A stretch of DNA of 64,000 nt, from contig NZ_JACB01000032.1 in assembly GCF_000520975.1 (NCBI RefSeq), positions 62,001 through 126,000 of the forward strand. Reading direction: 5' to 3'. The translations under genes were made by a program, and so were the position numbers. Below are positions 26,156 to 33,787 of the stretch, piece by piece (the stretch's first letter is position 1; each line of letters starts with the position of its first letter). The notes beneath the pieces are model-generated. The model searched no databases and was not told the DNA's origin. It saw only the letters and a list, made by a program, of their open reading frames with translations. This stretch comes from Aquimarina megaterium XH134. Lineage in GTDB: Bacteria; Bacteroidota; Bacteroidia; Flavobacteriales; Flavobacteriaceae.

Positions 26156-27427
26156 ATGAGATTTAATAAAGAAACTTTTGTTGCAGGATTTGCATTATTT
26201 TCAATGTTTTTTGGTGCAGGAAACCTAATGCTTCCTCCACTTTTGGGGTATAAAGCAGGTGATGCGTGGTTTCTGGTTATTATGGGTTTTGCTATTTCGG
26301 CAGTAGTTATTCCTTTATTAGGAATTTTTGCGCACGCCCGCTTACAAGGAACTATGCTTGATTTTGCAAAGAAAGTATCTCCCACATTTAGTCTTGTTTA
26401 TTGTATATTGGTTTATTTGATCTCTATCACATTACCTTCCCCAAGAACCGCATCTGTAACCCATGAGATGGCAATTGAACCTTTTTTTGGCACAAATGCC
26501 TGGTTGACTAGTACTATTTATTTTGCATTAGTGTTGCTTTTTGTACTTAATCGATCTAAGATTCTTAGCTTATTAGGTAAATTTCTTTCTCCTATTATAT
26601 TTATCGTTGTACTTAGTATCATATGTATTAGTATTTTTTCAATGCAAACTCCTGCGATTAATCCTTCAGAATTTGGAACTCCTTTTATTAAAGGGTTGCT
26701 AGAAGGCTATCAAACATTTGATGCAATAGGAGCTGTTGTTGTAGGTGGAGTTATTATTGTATCTCTAAAAATTAAGGGAGAAAATAATTTTGATAGAAAT
26801 CGAAAACTGATTATTGGATCTGGTGTTTTGGCAGGAATAGGTCTTTTTGTTATTTATGCAGGTATGATTTATAGCGGTGCATTATTTGGTGCTGATTTTG
26901 ACACAACTATTTCCCGAACAGATTTATTATCGGGAATGAGTTTAAAAACACTAGGCAGTATAGGTAAAGTTTTTTTAAGTATTCTGGTTGGGTTAGCTTG
27001 TTTTACTACAGCTGTGGGTATTGTAACCGGTACTGCAGATTTTATAAAAGGAATTTGTAATGGATCTCAAAAAGCATACCTTATTACTGCAATTGTAGCT
27101 TGTATTCTAGGGGTATTAATGGGACAGTTTGATGTACATTATATCATTGATGTAGCAATACCAGCACTTATGTTTATTTACCCTTTGACTATTGTTTTGA
27201 TTCTGTTAAATGTTTTGCCTAATAGATTTACTTCTTCATTAGTATTTAGAACTGTAGTTATCGTAACTATTTTATTTAGTATTCCTGATTTTTTAGGGTC
27301 TATAGGAATGCAAGACTATGTTGCTCCGATTTTAAAAATCCTCCCTTTAGGAGTGTATAGTTTGGCTTGGTTATTGCCAGCATTGGTAACGCTGGTTGTT
27401 ATGAATATCTTTTCAAAAACAGAGTGA
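26156..27427 (+). CDS. brnQ: Branched-chain amino acid:cation symporter BrnQ
   Basis: A 423-residue inner-membrane protein with about 12 hydrophobic segments. The N-terminal FALFSMFFGAGNLMLPPLLGYKAG and the internal TLPSPRTASVTHEMAI (near residue 97) are BrnQ/LivII hallmarks, with the region around YQTFDAIGAVVVGGVI as another. The family imports Leu, Ile and Val with Na+ or H+. The gene stands alone; a GGGG/CCCC hairpin with T run follows it. An open frame on the opposite strand at its 5' end is a shadow. Confidence 0.93.
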   Translation: MRFNKETFVAGFALFSMFFGAGNLMLPPLLGYKAGDAWFLVIMGFAISAVVIPLLGIFAHARLQGTMLDFAKKVSPTFSLVYCILVYLISITLPSPRTASVTHEMAIEPFFGTNAWLTSTIYFALVLLFVLNRSKILSLLGKFLSPIIFIVVLSIICISIFSMQTPAINPSEFGTPFIKGLLEGYQTFDAIGAVVVGGVIIVSLKIKGENNFDRNRKLIIGSGVLAGIGLFVIYAGMIYSGALFGADFDTTISRTDLLSGMSLKTLGSIGKVFLSILVGLACFTTAVGIVTGTADFIKGICNGSQKAYLITAIVACILGVLMGQFDVHYIIDVAIPALMFIYPLTIVLILLNVLPNRFTSSLVFRTVVIVTILFSIPDFLGSIGMQDYVAPILKILPLGVYSLAWLLPALVTLVVMNIFSKTE

Positions 27428-27457
27428 TTTTTCTAAACATAAAAATTAAAGATTTTT

Positions 27458-27476
27458 AGGGGTAATTTCCCCTTTT
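27458..27476 (+). terminator. Short terminator after brnQ
   Basis: AGGGG and CCCCT pair around a short loop and are followed by TTT. The T tract overlaps the -33-like element of the next gene. Confidence 0.55.
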
Positions 27477-27503
27477 GTATTGTGTTAGTTTTTGTTACAT
27501 TCG
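27473..27503 (+). promoter_or_regulatory. Possible promoter of the di-haem peroxidase gene
   Basis: TTTTG (27473-27477), an 18-bp spacer and TACATTCG (27496-27503) match TTTG / TAnnTTTG with one mismatch. The ATG is 45 bp downstream. Confidence 0.4.
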
Positions 27504-27547
27504 CGCCAGAAAACAACGAATTTTAATATTTATATAAAGGGAAATCT

Positions 27548-28891
27548 ATGGGAAAAATAACTACTCTTATACTTATTACATTATTTTTATTTTCTTGTTC
27601 TAATGATGATAACTATGTACCTATAGCATCAAGTTTGGATAAAGATTTAAAAACTCTTTTAACCGATATTTCTGAAGATAAAGGTCTTGCTTATTTTATC
27701 TTACCGAAAAGTGATGATTACCTTAAAATACCTCAAGATCCACTAAATCCAATTACCAGGGAAAAAGTTGAATTAGGAAAGCTATTATTACATGAAACAG
27801 CTCTTGGCAAAAACCCCAAAATAGATGAGATGAAAGCTACATATTCTTGTGCCTCTTGTCATCAAGTTGCTGCGGGGTTTAGCTCTGGATTAAGGCAAGG
27901 TATTGGAGAATGTGGTATAGGTTTTGGAACCAATGGTAATGGTAGAGTAATAAACACTAATGTTCCTGTGGATTCTGTAGACATCCAGCCACTTCGCTCT
28001 CCTACTCTTTTAAACGTGGCATACCAAGATGTAATGTTATGGAATGGGCAATTTGGAGGTACAGGAACTAATGCAGGAACAGAAAGTAATTGGGCAAATA
28101 TTCAAGAGAATTTTCTAGGATTTCAAGGTGTAGAAGTTCAAGCGATAAAAGGTCAAGGAGTTCATAGATTGCTAATTGATGAGGATTTTGTAAATACACT
28201 AGGATATAAAGAAATGTTTGATAATGCTTTTAGTGATGTTATAGAAAGCGAGCGGTATACTACCAAGAATGCAGGACTTGCCATGGCTGCTTATGAAAGA
28301 ACATTACTTGCCAATAAATCGCCTTGGCAAGAATGGTTAAAAGGAGATTATGATGCGATGAGTGAGGTAGAAAAGAAAGGAGCAATTGCATTTTTTGGAA
28401 ACGGAAAATGTTACCAATGTCATACTGGACCAGCACTAAATGATAAAAGCTTTCATGCTTTTGGGATGGGAGATTTTGATAATTCTGATAAAGCATTAGT
28501 GTTAGATAATGCAGGTTTTGAAAATGTAAAGAAAGGAAGAGGAGGGTTTACTAAAAATCCAAATGATAATTATAAATTTAAAACACCAACTCTTTATAAT
28601 CTGACTGATAATGGTTTTTATGGTCATGGAGGCACATTTACATCGGTAAGAGATGTTATCGTTTATAAAAATAAGGGAGTTGCTCAATCTACCGAGGTAA
28701 CTGCAGAAAATCTGGCAACTCAATTTGGGACAATTGATTTGACAGATCAGGAAATAGATAACCTCACAGCTTTTATTGAAATCAGTTTACGGGATACTGA
28801 TCTTAATCGATATGTGCCTGAAACGTTGAAATCAGGATTATGCTTTCCGGTTAATGATGTGCAATCTCAACAAGATTTAGGATGTAACTAA
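27548..28891 (+). CDS. Di-haem cytochrome c peroxidase family lipoprotein
   Basis: A 447-residue lipoprotein (lipobox LFSC, Cys17). Haem motifs are CASCH near residue 102 and CYQCH near residue 290. Family segments include LGKLLLHETALGK, PLRSPTLLNVAYQDVMLWNG and FKTPTLYNLTDNGFYGHGG. It is longer than the MbnH-like protein at 15997 and has no MbnP partner nearby, so it is closer to the general BCCP/peroxidase group common in Bacteroidota. Expected to act in the periplasm or at the cell surface, reducing peroxide or oxidising a partner protein. No haem-maturation genes are adjacent. Confidence 0.88.
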   Translation: MGKITTLILITLFLFSCSNDDNYVPIASSLDKDLKTLLTDISEDKGLAYFILPKSDDYLKIPQDPLNPITREKVELGKLLLHETALGKNPKIDEMKATYSCASCHQVAAGFSSGLRQGIGECGIGFGTNGNGRVINTNVPVDSVDIQPLRSPTLLNVAYQDVMLWNGQFGGTGTNAGTESNWANIQENFLGFQGVEVQAIKGQGVHRLLIDEDFVNTLGYKEMFDNAFSDVIESERYTTKNAGLAMAAYERTLLANKSPWQEWLKGDYDAMSEVEKKGAIAFFGNGKCYQCHTGPALNDKSFHAFGMGDFDNSDKALVLDNAGFENVKKGRGGFTKNPNDNYKFKTPTLYNLTDNGFYGHGGTFTSVRDVIVYKNKGVAQSTEVTAENLATQFGTIDLTDQEIDNLTAFIEISLRDTDLNRYVPETLKSGLCFPVNDVQSQQDLGCN

Positions 28892-28918
28892 ATATAGCGT
28901 AATCGTTTTTGGTCAAAC

Positions 28919-29302
28919 TTAATTTAATGTAGCAATCCACCAGGTGTTACCAAATGGATCTCGAAAACCAGCTCCTCTGGCGCCATAATCTTCGTCCATA
29001 GGTTCCATCAAGGATTTGGCTCCTGCATCTATTGCTTCATAATACGTTTGATCAGTATCTTTTACATAGACATACATACAACCGGGATGTGCAGGATTAT
29101 GTTTTGAAGCTTCTGTAAGAAGAATAGTAGCATCGCCGATTCTAATTTCTGAATGTTGTATTCTATTATCAACATCGAGGCTTCGTATCATTTCCTGTGC
29201 CTGAAAGATTTTTCGAATGAAATCAATAAAATCTTCAGCCTTTTCGACTACTATATATGGCATAGCTTGCTGGTGACCAGCAGTGATTTTCATTCGTTGC
29301 AT
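28919..29302 (-). CDS. VOC/glyoxalase-like protein, PhnB type
   Basis: A 127-residue VOC-fold protein. The pattern MPYIVVEKAEDFIDFIRKIF, HSEIRIGDATILLTEA, MYVYVKDTDQTYYEAIDAGA, then YGARGAGFRDPFGNTWWIAT is typical of PhnB-like members, with paired beta-alpha-beta3 units and the closing R-DPFGN-x-W motif. Metal ligands of true glyoxalase I are not all evident, so the function may be binding or an unknown lyase or dioxygenase activity. Two in-frame ATGs (29302 and 29293) are both possible starts. Confidence 0.85.
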   Translation of the reverse strand: MQRMKITAGHQQAMPYIVVEKAEDFIDFIRKIFQAQEMIRSLDVDNRIQHSEIRIGDATILLTEASKHNPAHPGCMYVYVKDTDQTYYEAIDAGAKSLMEPMDEDYGARGAGFRDPFGNTWWIATLN

Positions 29303-29371
29303 AATATAAAAAGAGAGTTTTTGTATTCAACGAAGGAAGTATAGAAAATATTCTATAAATGTGTAAAAATA

Positions 29372-31096
29372 TCAACGAGAAGGCGGATTAATTTTACCAT
29401 TTTTTTGCTTTTCTAGCTCTTTAATAAAATAAGAAGGATAAATTCCAGTCTTTTTATAGAATGCTTTAGAAAATGCTTCAGAATTATTAAAGCCGATTTC
29501 TTGTGCAATGGCTTGCACTGTATATTTTCTAAATATCGAATCCTCGCTTAATTTATCAATTACAAAATCGATTCGTAAATCGTTGATATAATTGCTAAAG
29601 CTTTTTTCTTTAAAAGTATTCACCACTTTAGAGAGATAACTAGAGTTTGATTCAAACTTTTTGGCAAGATCTTTTGAGGTTAGAGGCCTTAAAAACTCTT
29701 TTTTTTCTTCAAATTGCTTAAGCTTATCAAGCAGGTTGTCTATGGTTTCTTTGTTAATAGATGAAGAGGTAGACTCATCAGTAGATCGATCTTTTTTTTG
29801 GTTTTGATCAGAGATTTGATGTAAGAGTTTTAAAAATCTTTTTTTGTAAAGTTGTTGCCGATAATAATAGTAACCAATACCGATTAGACTTAATAACAGA
29901 AGTATTGATATGATAATATTTTGAGAGGATATCTTATTGTTTTCTTTTTCTAATGAAGCTATGATTTTCTGTTTTTGTTCAAGAAGCTCCCTGGTGTCAA
30001 ATTCTCTTAAAAGTTTATCATTAATGATCCAATAATCCTTTATTAAAACACTATCTGCACTTAGTAATTTATTTATATACAGTAATTGATTGGTATGGTC
30101 ACCAATAGATTTGTAATAATCAACCAGTTGTACATAGGCAGTTCTACTTTCGGGTAAAAAATAATTTAAAGTTTCAGAAATAGAGTCTATTTTCTTGAAA
30201 TAAGAAATAGATTCTGAGGTTTTACCTAAGCTTTTATTAGAATTTCCTATATATAAATATGCATTAATTAAATCTGTAGTACTTTCATATCCTCTTTTTG
30301 GATTAATAATTTTAGGTAATATTGGTTTAATTTTCTTTATGGCCAAACTATATTCCTGGTTGTAATAATCTAGAATACCATCATTTAAATCGAACAGAAA
30401 TTCAACAGGCTTACCTTTAGATAGTTTAACTCCTTCTTTGTTTAAAATTTTTGCAGAATCTATTTGATTATTTAATCTATATACAGAGACGAGTTCTGTT
30501 AGCGTTAGTAGATAAGAGATAGTATCTCGTTTTGTTTTGTTTTTGATGCTTTTTTCATAAATGATACATTCTTTGTATAGCTTTTTTGCCTCACCATATT
30601 TTCCTAGCTTCCTCTTTAGATTTGCGATATTATGCTTAAGAAGGTATATATACGGTACATTATTGTTTTTTCTAGAGTGATCTAATGCTGTTAAGTAGTC
30701 TTTAAGACTATGATTAAGATCCCCAAACTCCCCATAGGCAATTGCTCTTTTGTTATAGAAAACCTCTGGGTGGTTCTTTTTAACTATATTTTTCCCGAAA
30801 AAAACAGCACTGTCTAAAGCTTCTATTTTTCTTTTTTTCGAATCATTATACAATAGACTTTTATAGACATAAGACCAAGCTATACGACTACTGTCTTTGC
30901 TGTTTTTTCCTTTGTTGAAATATGCCCGAGCATATAATCTTGCTGCTGGTATACTACTATCTAAACTTGCATGAAAGTTTTCACTAAGCTGTTTATATGT
31001 TTTTTGCATCAAGGAATCGGAAACATGAAGAGATTGGCCATACCCCATAAACGAGACAGAAAGAATGAAGATGTTTCTAAGCAGTTTTAAATACAT
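29372..31096 (-). CDS. TPR-transmembrane-AraC transcriptional regulator
   Basis: A 574-residue regulator: signal peptide (MYLKLLRNIFILSVSF...), periplasmic TPR-like helical repeats (about 30-370), one membrane helix (near 393-415, IIISILLLLSLIGIGYYYY), a coiled linker and a C-terminal AraC/HTH_18 domain (about 465-565; SNSSYLSKVVN, FSNYINDLRIDFVID, IAQEIGFNNSEAFSKAFYKKTG). This layout is common in Flavobacteriaceae and implies sensing outside and DNA binding inside without phosphorelay. It is a paralogue of 50112-51839. No obvious operator was found in its upstream region (31097-31294). Target genes are unknown. Confidence 0.88.
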   Translation of the reverse strand: MYLKLLRNIFILSVSFMGYGQSLHVSDSLMQKTYKQLSENFHASLDSSIPAARLYARAYFNKGKNSKDSSRIAWSYVYKSLLYNDSKKRKIEALDSAVFFGKNIVKKNHPEVFYNKRAIAYGEFGDLNHSLKDYLTALDHSRKNNNVPYIYLLKHNIANLKRKLGKYGEAKKLYKECIIYEKSIKNKTKRDTISYLLTLTELVSVYRLNNQIDSAKILNKEGVKLSKGKPVEFLFDLNDGILDYYNQEYSLAIKKIKPILPKIINPKRGYESTTDLINAYLYIGNSNKSLGKTSESISYFKKIDSISETLNYFLPESRTAYVQLVDYYKSIGDHTNQLLYINKLLSADSVLIKDYWIINDKLLREFDTRELLEQKQKIIASLEKENNKISSQNIIISILLLLSLIGIGYYYYRQQLYKKRFLKLLHQISDQNQKKDRSTDESTSSSINKETIDNLLDKLKQFEEKKEFLRPLTSKDLAKKFESNSSYLSKVVNTFKEKSFSNYINDLRIDFVIDKLSEDSIFRKYTVQAIAQEIGFNNSEAFSKAFYKKTGIYPSYFIKELEKQKNGKINPPSR

Positions 31097-31294
31097 ACCA
31101 TACTATTTAGAGTTTCAAATTAAGCATTAAAAGTATTTAAATACTGATATTAAAGTCAACAAAAGAAATACGGTTTTTATCAATTACGAGAAATTCTTCA
31201 TTCATTTCTATATAATAAGACGAGAGATTTTTACCGGTGATGATAAGGTTTTATGCAAACTATAAATTTAATTTGGTTGTTTAAAAAAAGAAGA

Positions 31295-31690
31295 CTATTC
31301 ATCAATTTTGGTATATTTTTCTTTGCAAGGTTCCATACACTGGGTCGGATAGTCGATGATCAACATGGACTCATTTATTTCAAAATTTATTTTAGAGTCT
31401 GAAGATGTACAAGGAACGATAAGTAGAGTATGATTCATGTCATATGTTCCAGACATTCCGATGGTTTTATCATCATCTAATGGGCAGTAAGATACATTTG
31501 TTTTTAAAGTGCCATCATCAAAGAATTCGATAATTTTTTCCTGATTCGCTTTTTGGAAGACTCCTTTTCCATTTCCTGGATCTACCAGCACATGTGTTAG
31601 CTTCCATTTACCAACTAATGGTGATTTCTTTTTTTTAGTGCAAGCATTGCAAAAAGTAATGATAAAAAAACAAAGAAGAAGTTTTTTCAT
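31295..31690 (-). CDS. Lipocalin-like small lipoprotein
   Basis: A 131-residue lipoprotein (lipobox CNAC, Cys17). After a Lys-rich linker the mature part begins LVGKWKLTHVLVD, the usual opening of lipocalin-like domains, followed by beta strands (IIEFFDDGTLKTN, GTYDMNHTLLIV, INESMLIIDY). Three further cysteines occur in CPLDDD, VPCTSS and QCMEPC. It is probably attached to the envelope and may bind a small hydrophobic ligand, by family analogy only. It lies 198 bp upstream of the TPR-AraC gene, same strand. Confidence 0.7.
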   Translation of the reverse strand: MKKLLLCFFIITFCNACTKKKKSPLVGKWKLTHVLVDPGNGKGVFQKANQEKIIEFFDDGTLKTNVSYCPLDDDKTIGMSGTYDMNHTLLIVPCTSSDSKINFEINESMLIIDYPTQCMEPCKEKYTKIDE

Positions 31691-31789
31691 GATAGAACAG
31701 GTTTTAGAGTTGTGTTCGACTAAACTAAAAAAAATAAGAGAGATTACCTTACGGCTTTACCACCGAGTTTTGAGTTGTGTTTAGGAGAT

Positions 31790-31822
31790 AGTAAAAACCC
31801 CACACATAAGAATGGGTGGGGT
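31790..31822 (-). terminator. Terminator of the Xaa-Pro aminopeptidase gene
   Basis: ACCCCAC and GTGGGGT pair around a 12-nt loop. On the minus strand the stem is followed by TTTTTAC, about 25 bp after the stop at 31845. Confidence 0.7.
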
Positions 31823-31844
31823 ATGTATTTGATTTTATCGAATT

Positions 31845-33137
31845 CTAATTATTCATTAATTCTTCAATTTCTTCAGCTTCAATAGGAATATTAGCCATGA
31901 GGTTAAAAGGTTCTCCTTTTTCCTGTATTACTACATCATCTTCAATACGAATTCCAAAACCTTCATCAGGAATATAAATCCCAGGCTCAACAGTAAACAC
32001 CATATTTGCTTGCATAGGCTCGGTAAGGATACCATAATCATGGGTGTCTAATCCTATGTGATGAGAAGTACCATGCATAAAGTATTTTTTGTATGCAGGC
32101 CATTCTGGATCTTCCTTCTGTACATCGGCCTTATCTATAAGCCCTAATCCTAATAATTCGGAAGTCATAATTTTACCAACTTCGACATGATAATCGGCCC
32201 AGATAGTTCCTGGAATCAACATTTTGGTAGCTTCATTTTTAACTCGAAGTACAGCGTCATAAACATCTCGCTGACGTTTAGAGTATTTTCCTGATACCGG
32301 AATTGTACGAGACAAATCACTAGAGTAATTTGCATATTCTGCAGCAACATCCATAAGGATTAAATCACCTGCTTTACAGGGTTGATTATTTTCTATATAG
32401 TGAAGCACATTGGCATTGTTTCCACTTGCGATTATAGGAGTATATGCAAAACCTTTAGATCTGTTATTGATAAATTCATGTAACAATTCGGCTTCAATAT
32501 TATATTCCCAAACATCAGGTTTTACAAAGCTTAAAAGTCTTCGAAATCCTTTTTCGGTAATATTACAAGCTGTTTGCATAAGCTCAATTTCGATAGGATC
32601 TTTTATTGCTCGTAATCGTTGTAAAATAGGATTGCTTTTTGCTACGGTATGTGCAGGATATTTTGCTTTCCACCATTTGGTAAAACGATCTTCACGAGTT
32701 TCTGTTTCTACACTTGATCTGTAGTGCTCATTAGTGTTTACATATACAGTTTCACACTGCGTCATGACTTCAAAGAAAACCTTCTCTAAATCCTGAAGCC
32801 AATATACGGTTCTGATTCCCGAAACATCAAAAGCTCGTTCTTTGGTTAGTTTTTCACCTTCCCAAATTGCAATATGCTCATTGGTTTCTTTTAGAAATAA
32901 AATCTCACGATGCTTTTCCTTAAGAGCATCGGGAAAAAGCAACAATACACTTTCTTCCTGATCAACGCCACTTAGGTAAAATATATCTCTATGCTGCTCA
33001 AAAGGCATAGTACTATCGGCACTAATCGGATATATATCATTACTATTAAATACAGCAATGCTACTAGGTTTCATTTGTGCAGCAAAGTTTTTACGGTTTT
33101 TGATGAAGAGATTGCTATCGATCTGGTGATATTTCAT
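31845..33137 (-). CDS. Xaa-Pro aminopeptidase (aminopeptidase P family)
   Basis: A 430-residue two-domain M24 peptidase. The C-terminal pita-bread domain shows the dinuclear metal ligands: Asp in LMDVAAEYANYSSDLSRT (two Asp), His in MHGTSHHIGLDTHD, Glu in FTVEPGIYIP and Glu in IRIEDDVVI. The N-terminal creatinase-like domain includes MPFEQHRDIFYLSGVDQ. It removes N-terminal residues before proline, probably in the cytoplasm since no signal peptide is seen. It is a monocistronic unit with its own terminator. Length is normal. Confidence 0.94.
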   Translation of the reverse strand: MKYHQIDSNLFIKNRKNFAAQMKPSSIAVFNSNDIYPISADSTMPFEQHRDIFYLSGVDQEESVLLLFPDALKEKHREILFLKETNEHIAIWEGEKLTKERAFDVSGIRTVYWLQDLEKVFFEVMTQCETVYVNTNEHYRSSVETETREDRFTKWWKAKYPAHTVAKSNPILQRLRAIKDPIEIELMQTACNITEKGFRRLLSFVKPDVWEYNIEAELLHEFINNRSKGFAYTPIIASGNNANVLHYIENNQPCKAGDLILMDVAAEYANYSSDLSRTIPVSGKYSKRQRDVYDAVLRVKNEATKMLIPGTIWADYHVEVGKIMTSELLGLGLIDKADVQKEDPEWPAYKKYFMHGTSHHIGLDTHDYGILTEPMQANMVFTVEPGIYIPDEGFGIRIEDDVVIQEKGEPFNLMANIPIEAEEIEELMNN

Positions 33138-33240
33138 TGTATGATATGTTGTTTAATTACAAACCTCATAAGCCCTCTAGACCAAACGAGGATTAGGAAT
33201 ACTGATTTTCTTCAAAAATATGATTATTATTTGCGTAATA

Positions 33241-33276
33241 AAAAAAGGAACTCATAAGATTTTGAGTTCCTTTTTA
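33241..33276 (-). terminator. Terminator of the glycine-rich membrane protein gene
   Basis: A perfect stem (AAAAAAGGAACTCA and complement) with an 8-nt loop is followed by a T run on the minus strand. It lies 45 bp after the stop at 33321. Confidence 0.85.
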
Positions 33277-33320
33277 AATATTGAATTTACCTTACTTTTT
33301 TTATCAATATGAGTGTATTT

Positions 33321-33602
33321 TTATTTGCTTATTGCATTTTTGATTAAACCTATTATAGCCATTAACACACCACCTCCGACACCACCACCTGCAATGCTTC
33401 CTAGTATCCCAGACAAATCCATTCCGCCAGAAGTGCCTATTCCCAGATAATTTAGCAAATATCCACCTAAACCTCCTCCGAGTATTCCCAGAATTGAATT
33501 TCCTACTTTACCTAAGGATACATTTTTTAGTAATGAGCCTGCAATATTTCCTCCAACGGCCCCACTGATTAATTGAATAATTAATGGTAAATACTCTTCC
33601 AT
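33321..33602 (-). CDS. Small glycine-rich hydrophobic protein
   Basis: A 93-residue protein with three hydrophobic, Gly-rich stretches (LIIQLISGAVGGNIAGSLL, ILGILGGGLGGYLLNYLGIG, ILGSIAGGGVGGGVLMAIIG). The composition resembles small membrane-inserted proteins such as the GlsB/YeaQ group, but no diagnostic motif is present. It has no signal-peptide cleavage site. It is monocistronic, with a terminator downstream, and conserved-looking composition supports a real gene. Function unknown. Confidence 0.75.
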   Translation of the reverse strand: MEEYLPLIIQLISGAVGGNIAGSLLKNVSLGKVGNSILGILGGGLGGYLLNYLGIGTSGGMDLSGILGSIAGGGVGGGVLMAIIGLIKNAISK

Positions 33603-33787
33603 GATTGTGTATTTAATTGATTAGTACTTAATAAATTAACTAAAAATTTACGAGAAACGCAAAAAATAGACAATATCCTTAGTGGTTTATGATTATTGTT
33701 TTAAAACAAATGATTGTTAAACAATATCTAAAAATTTTGAGTTTGTTATAACAATATCTACTTTCAGCGCACTAAACACCCATCAAA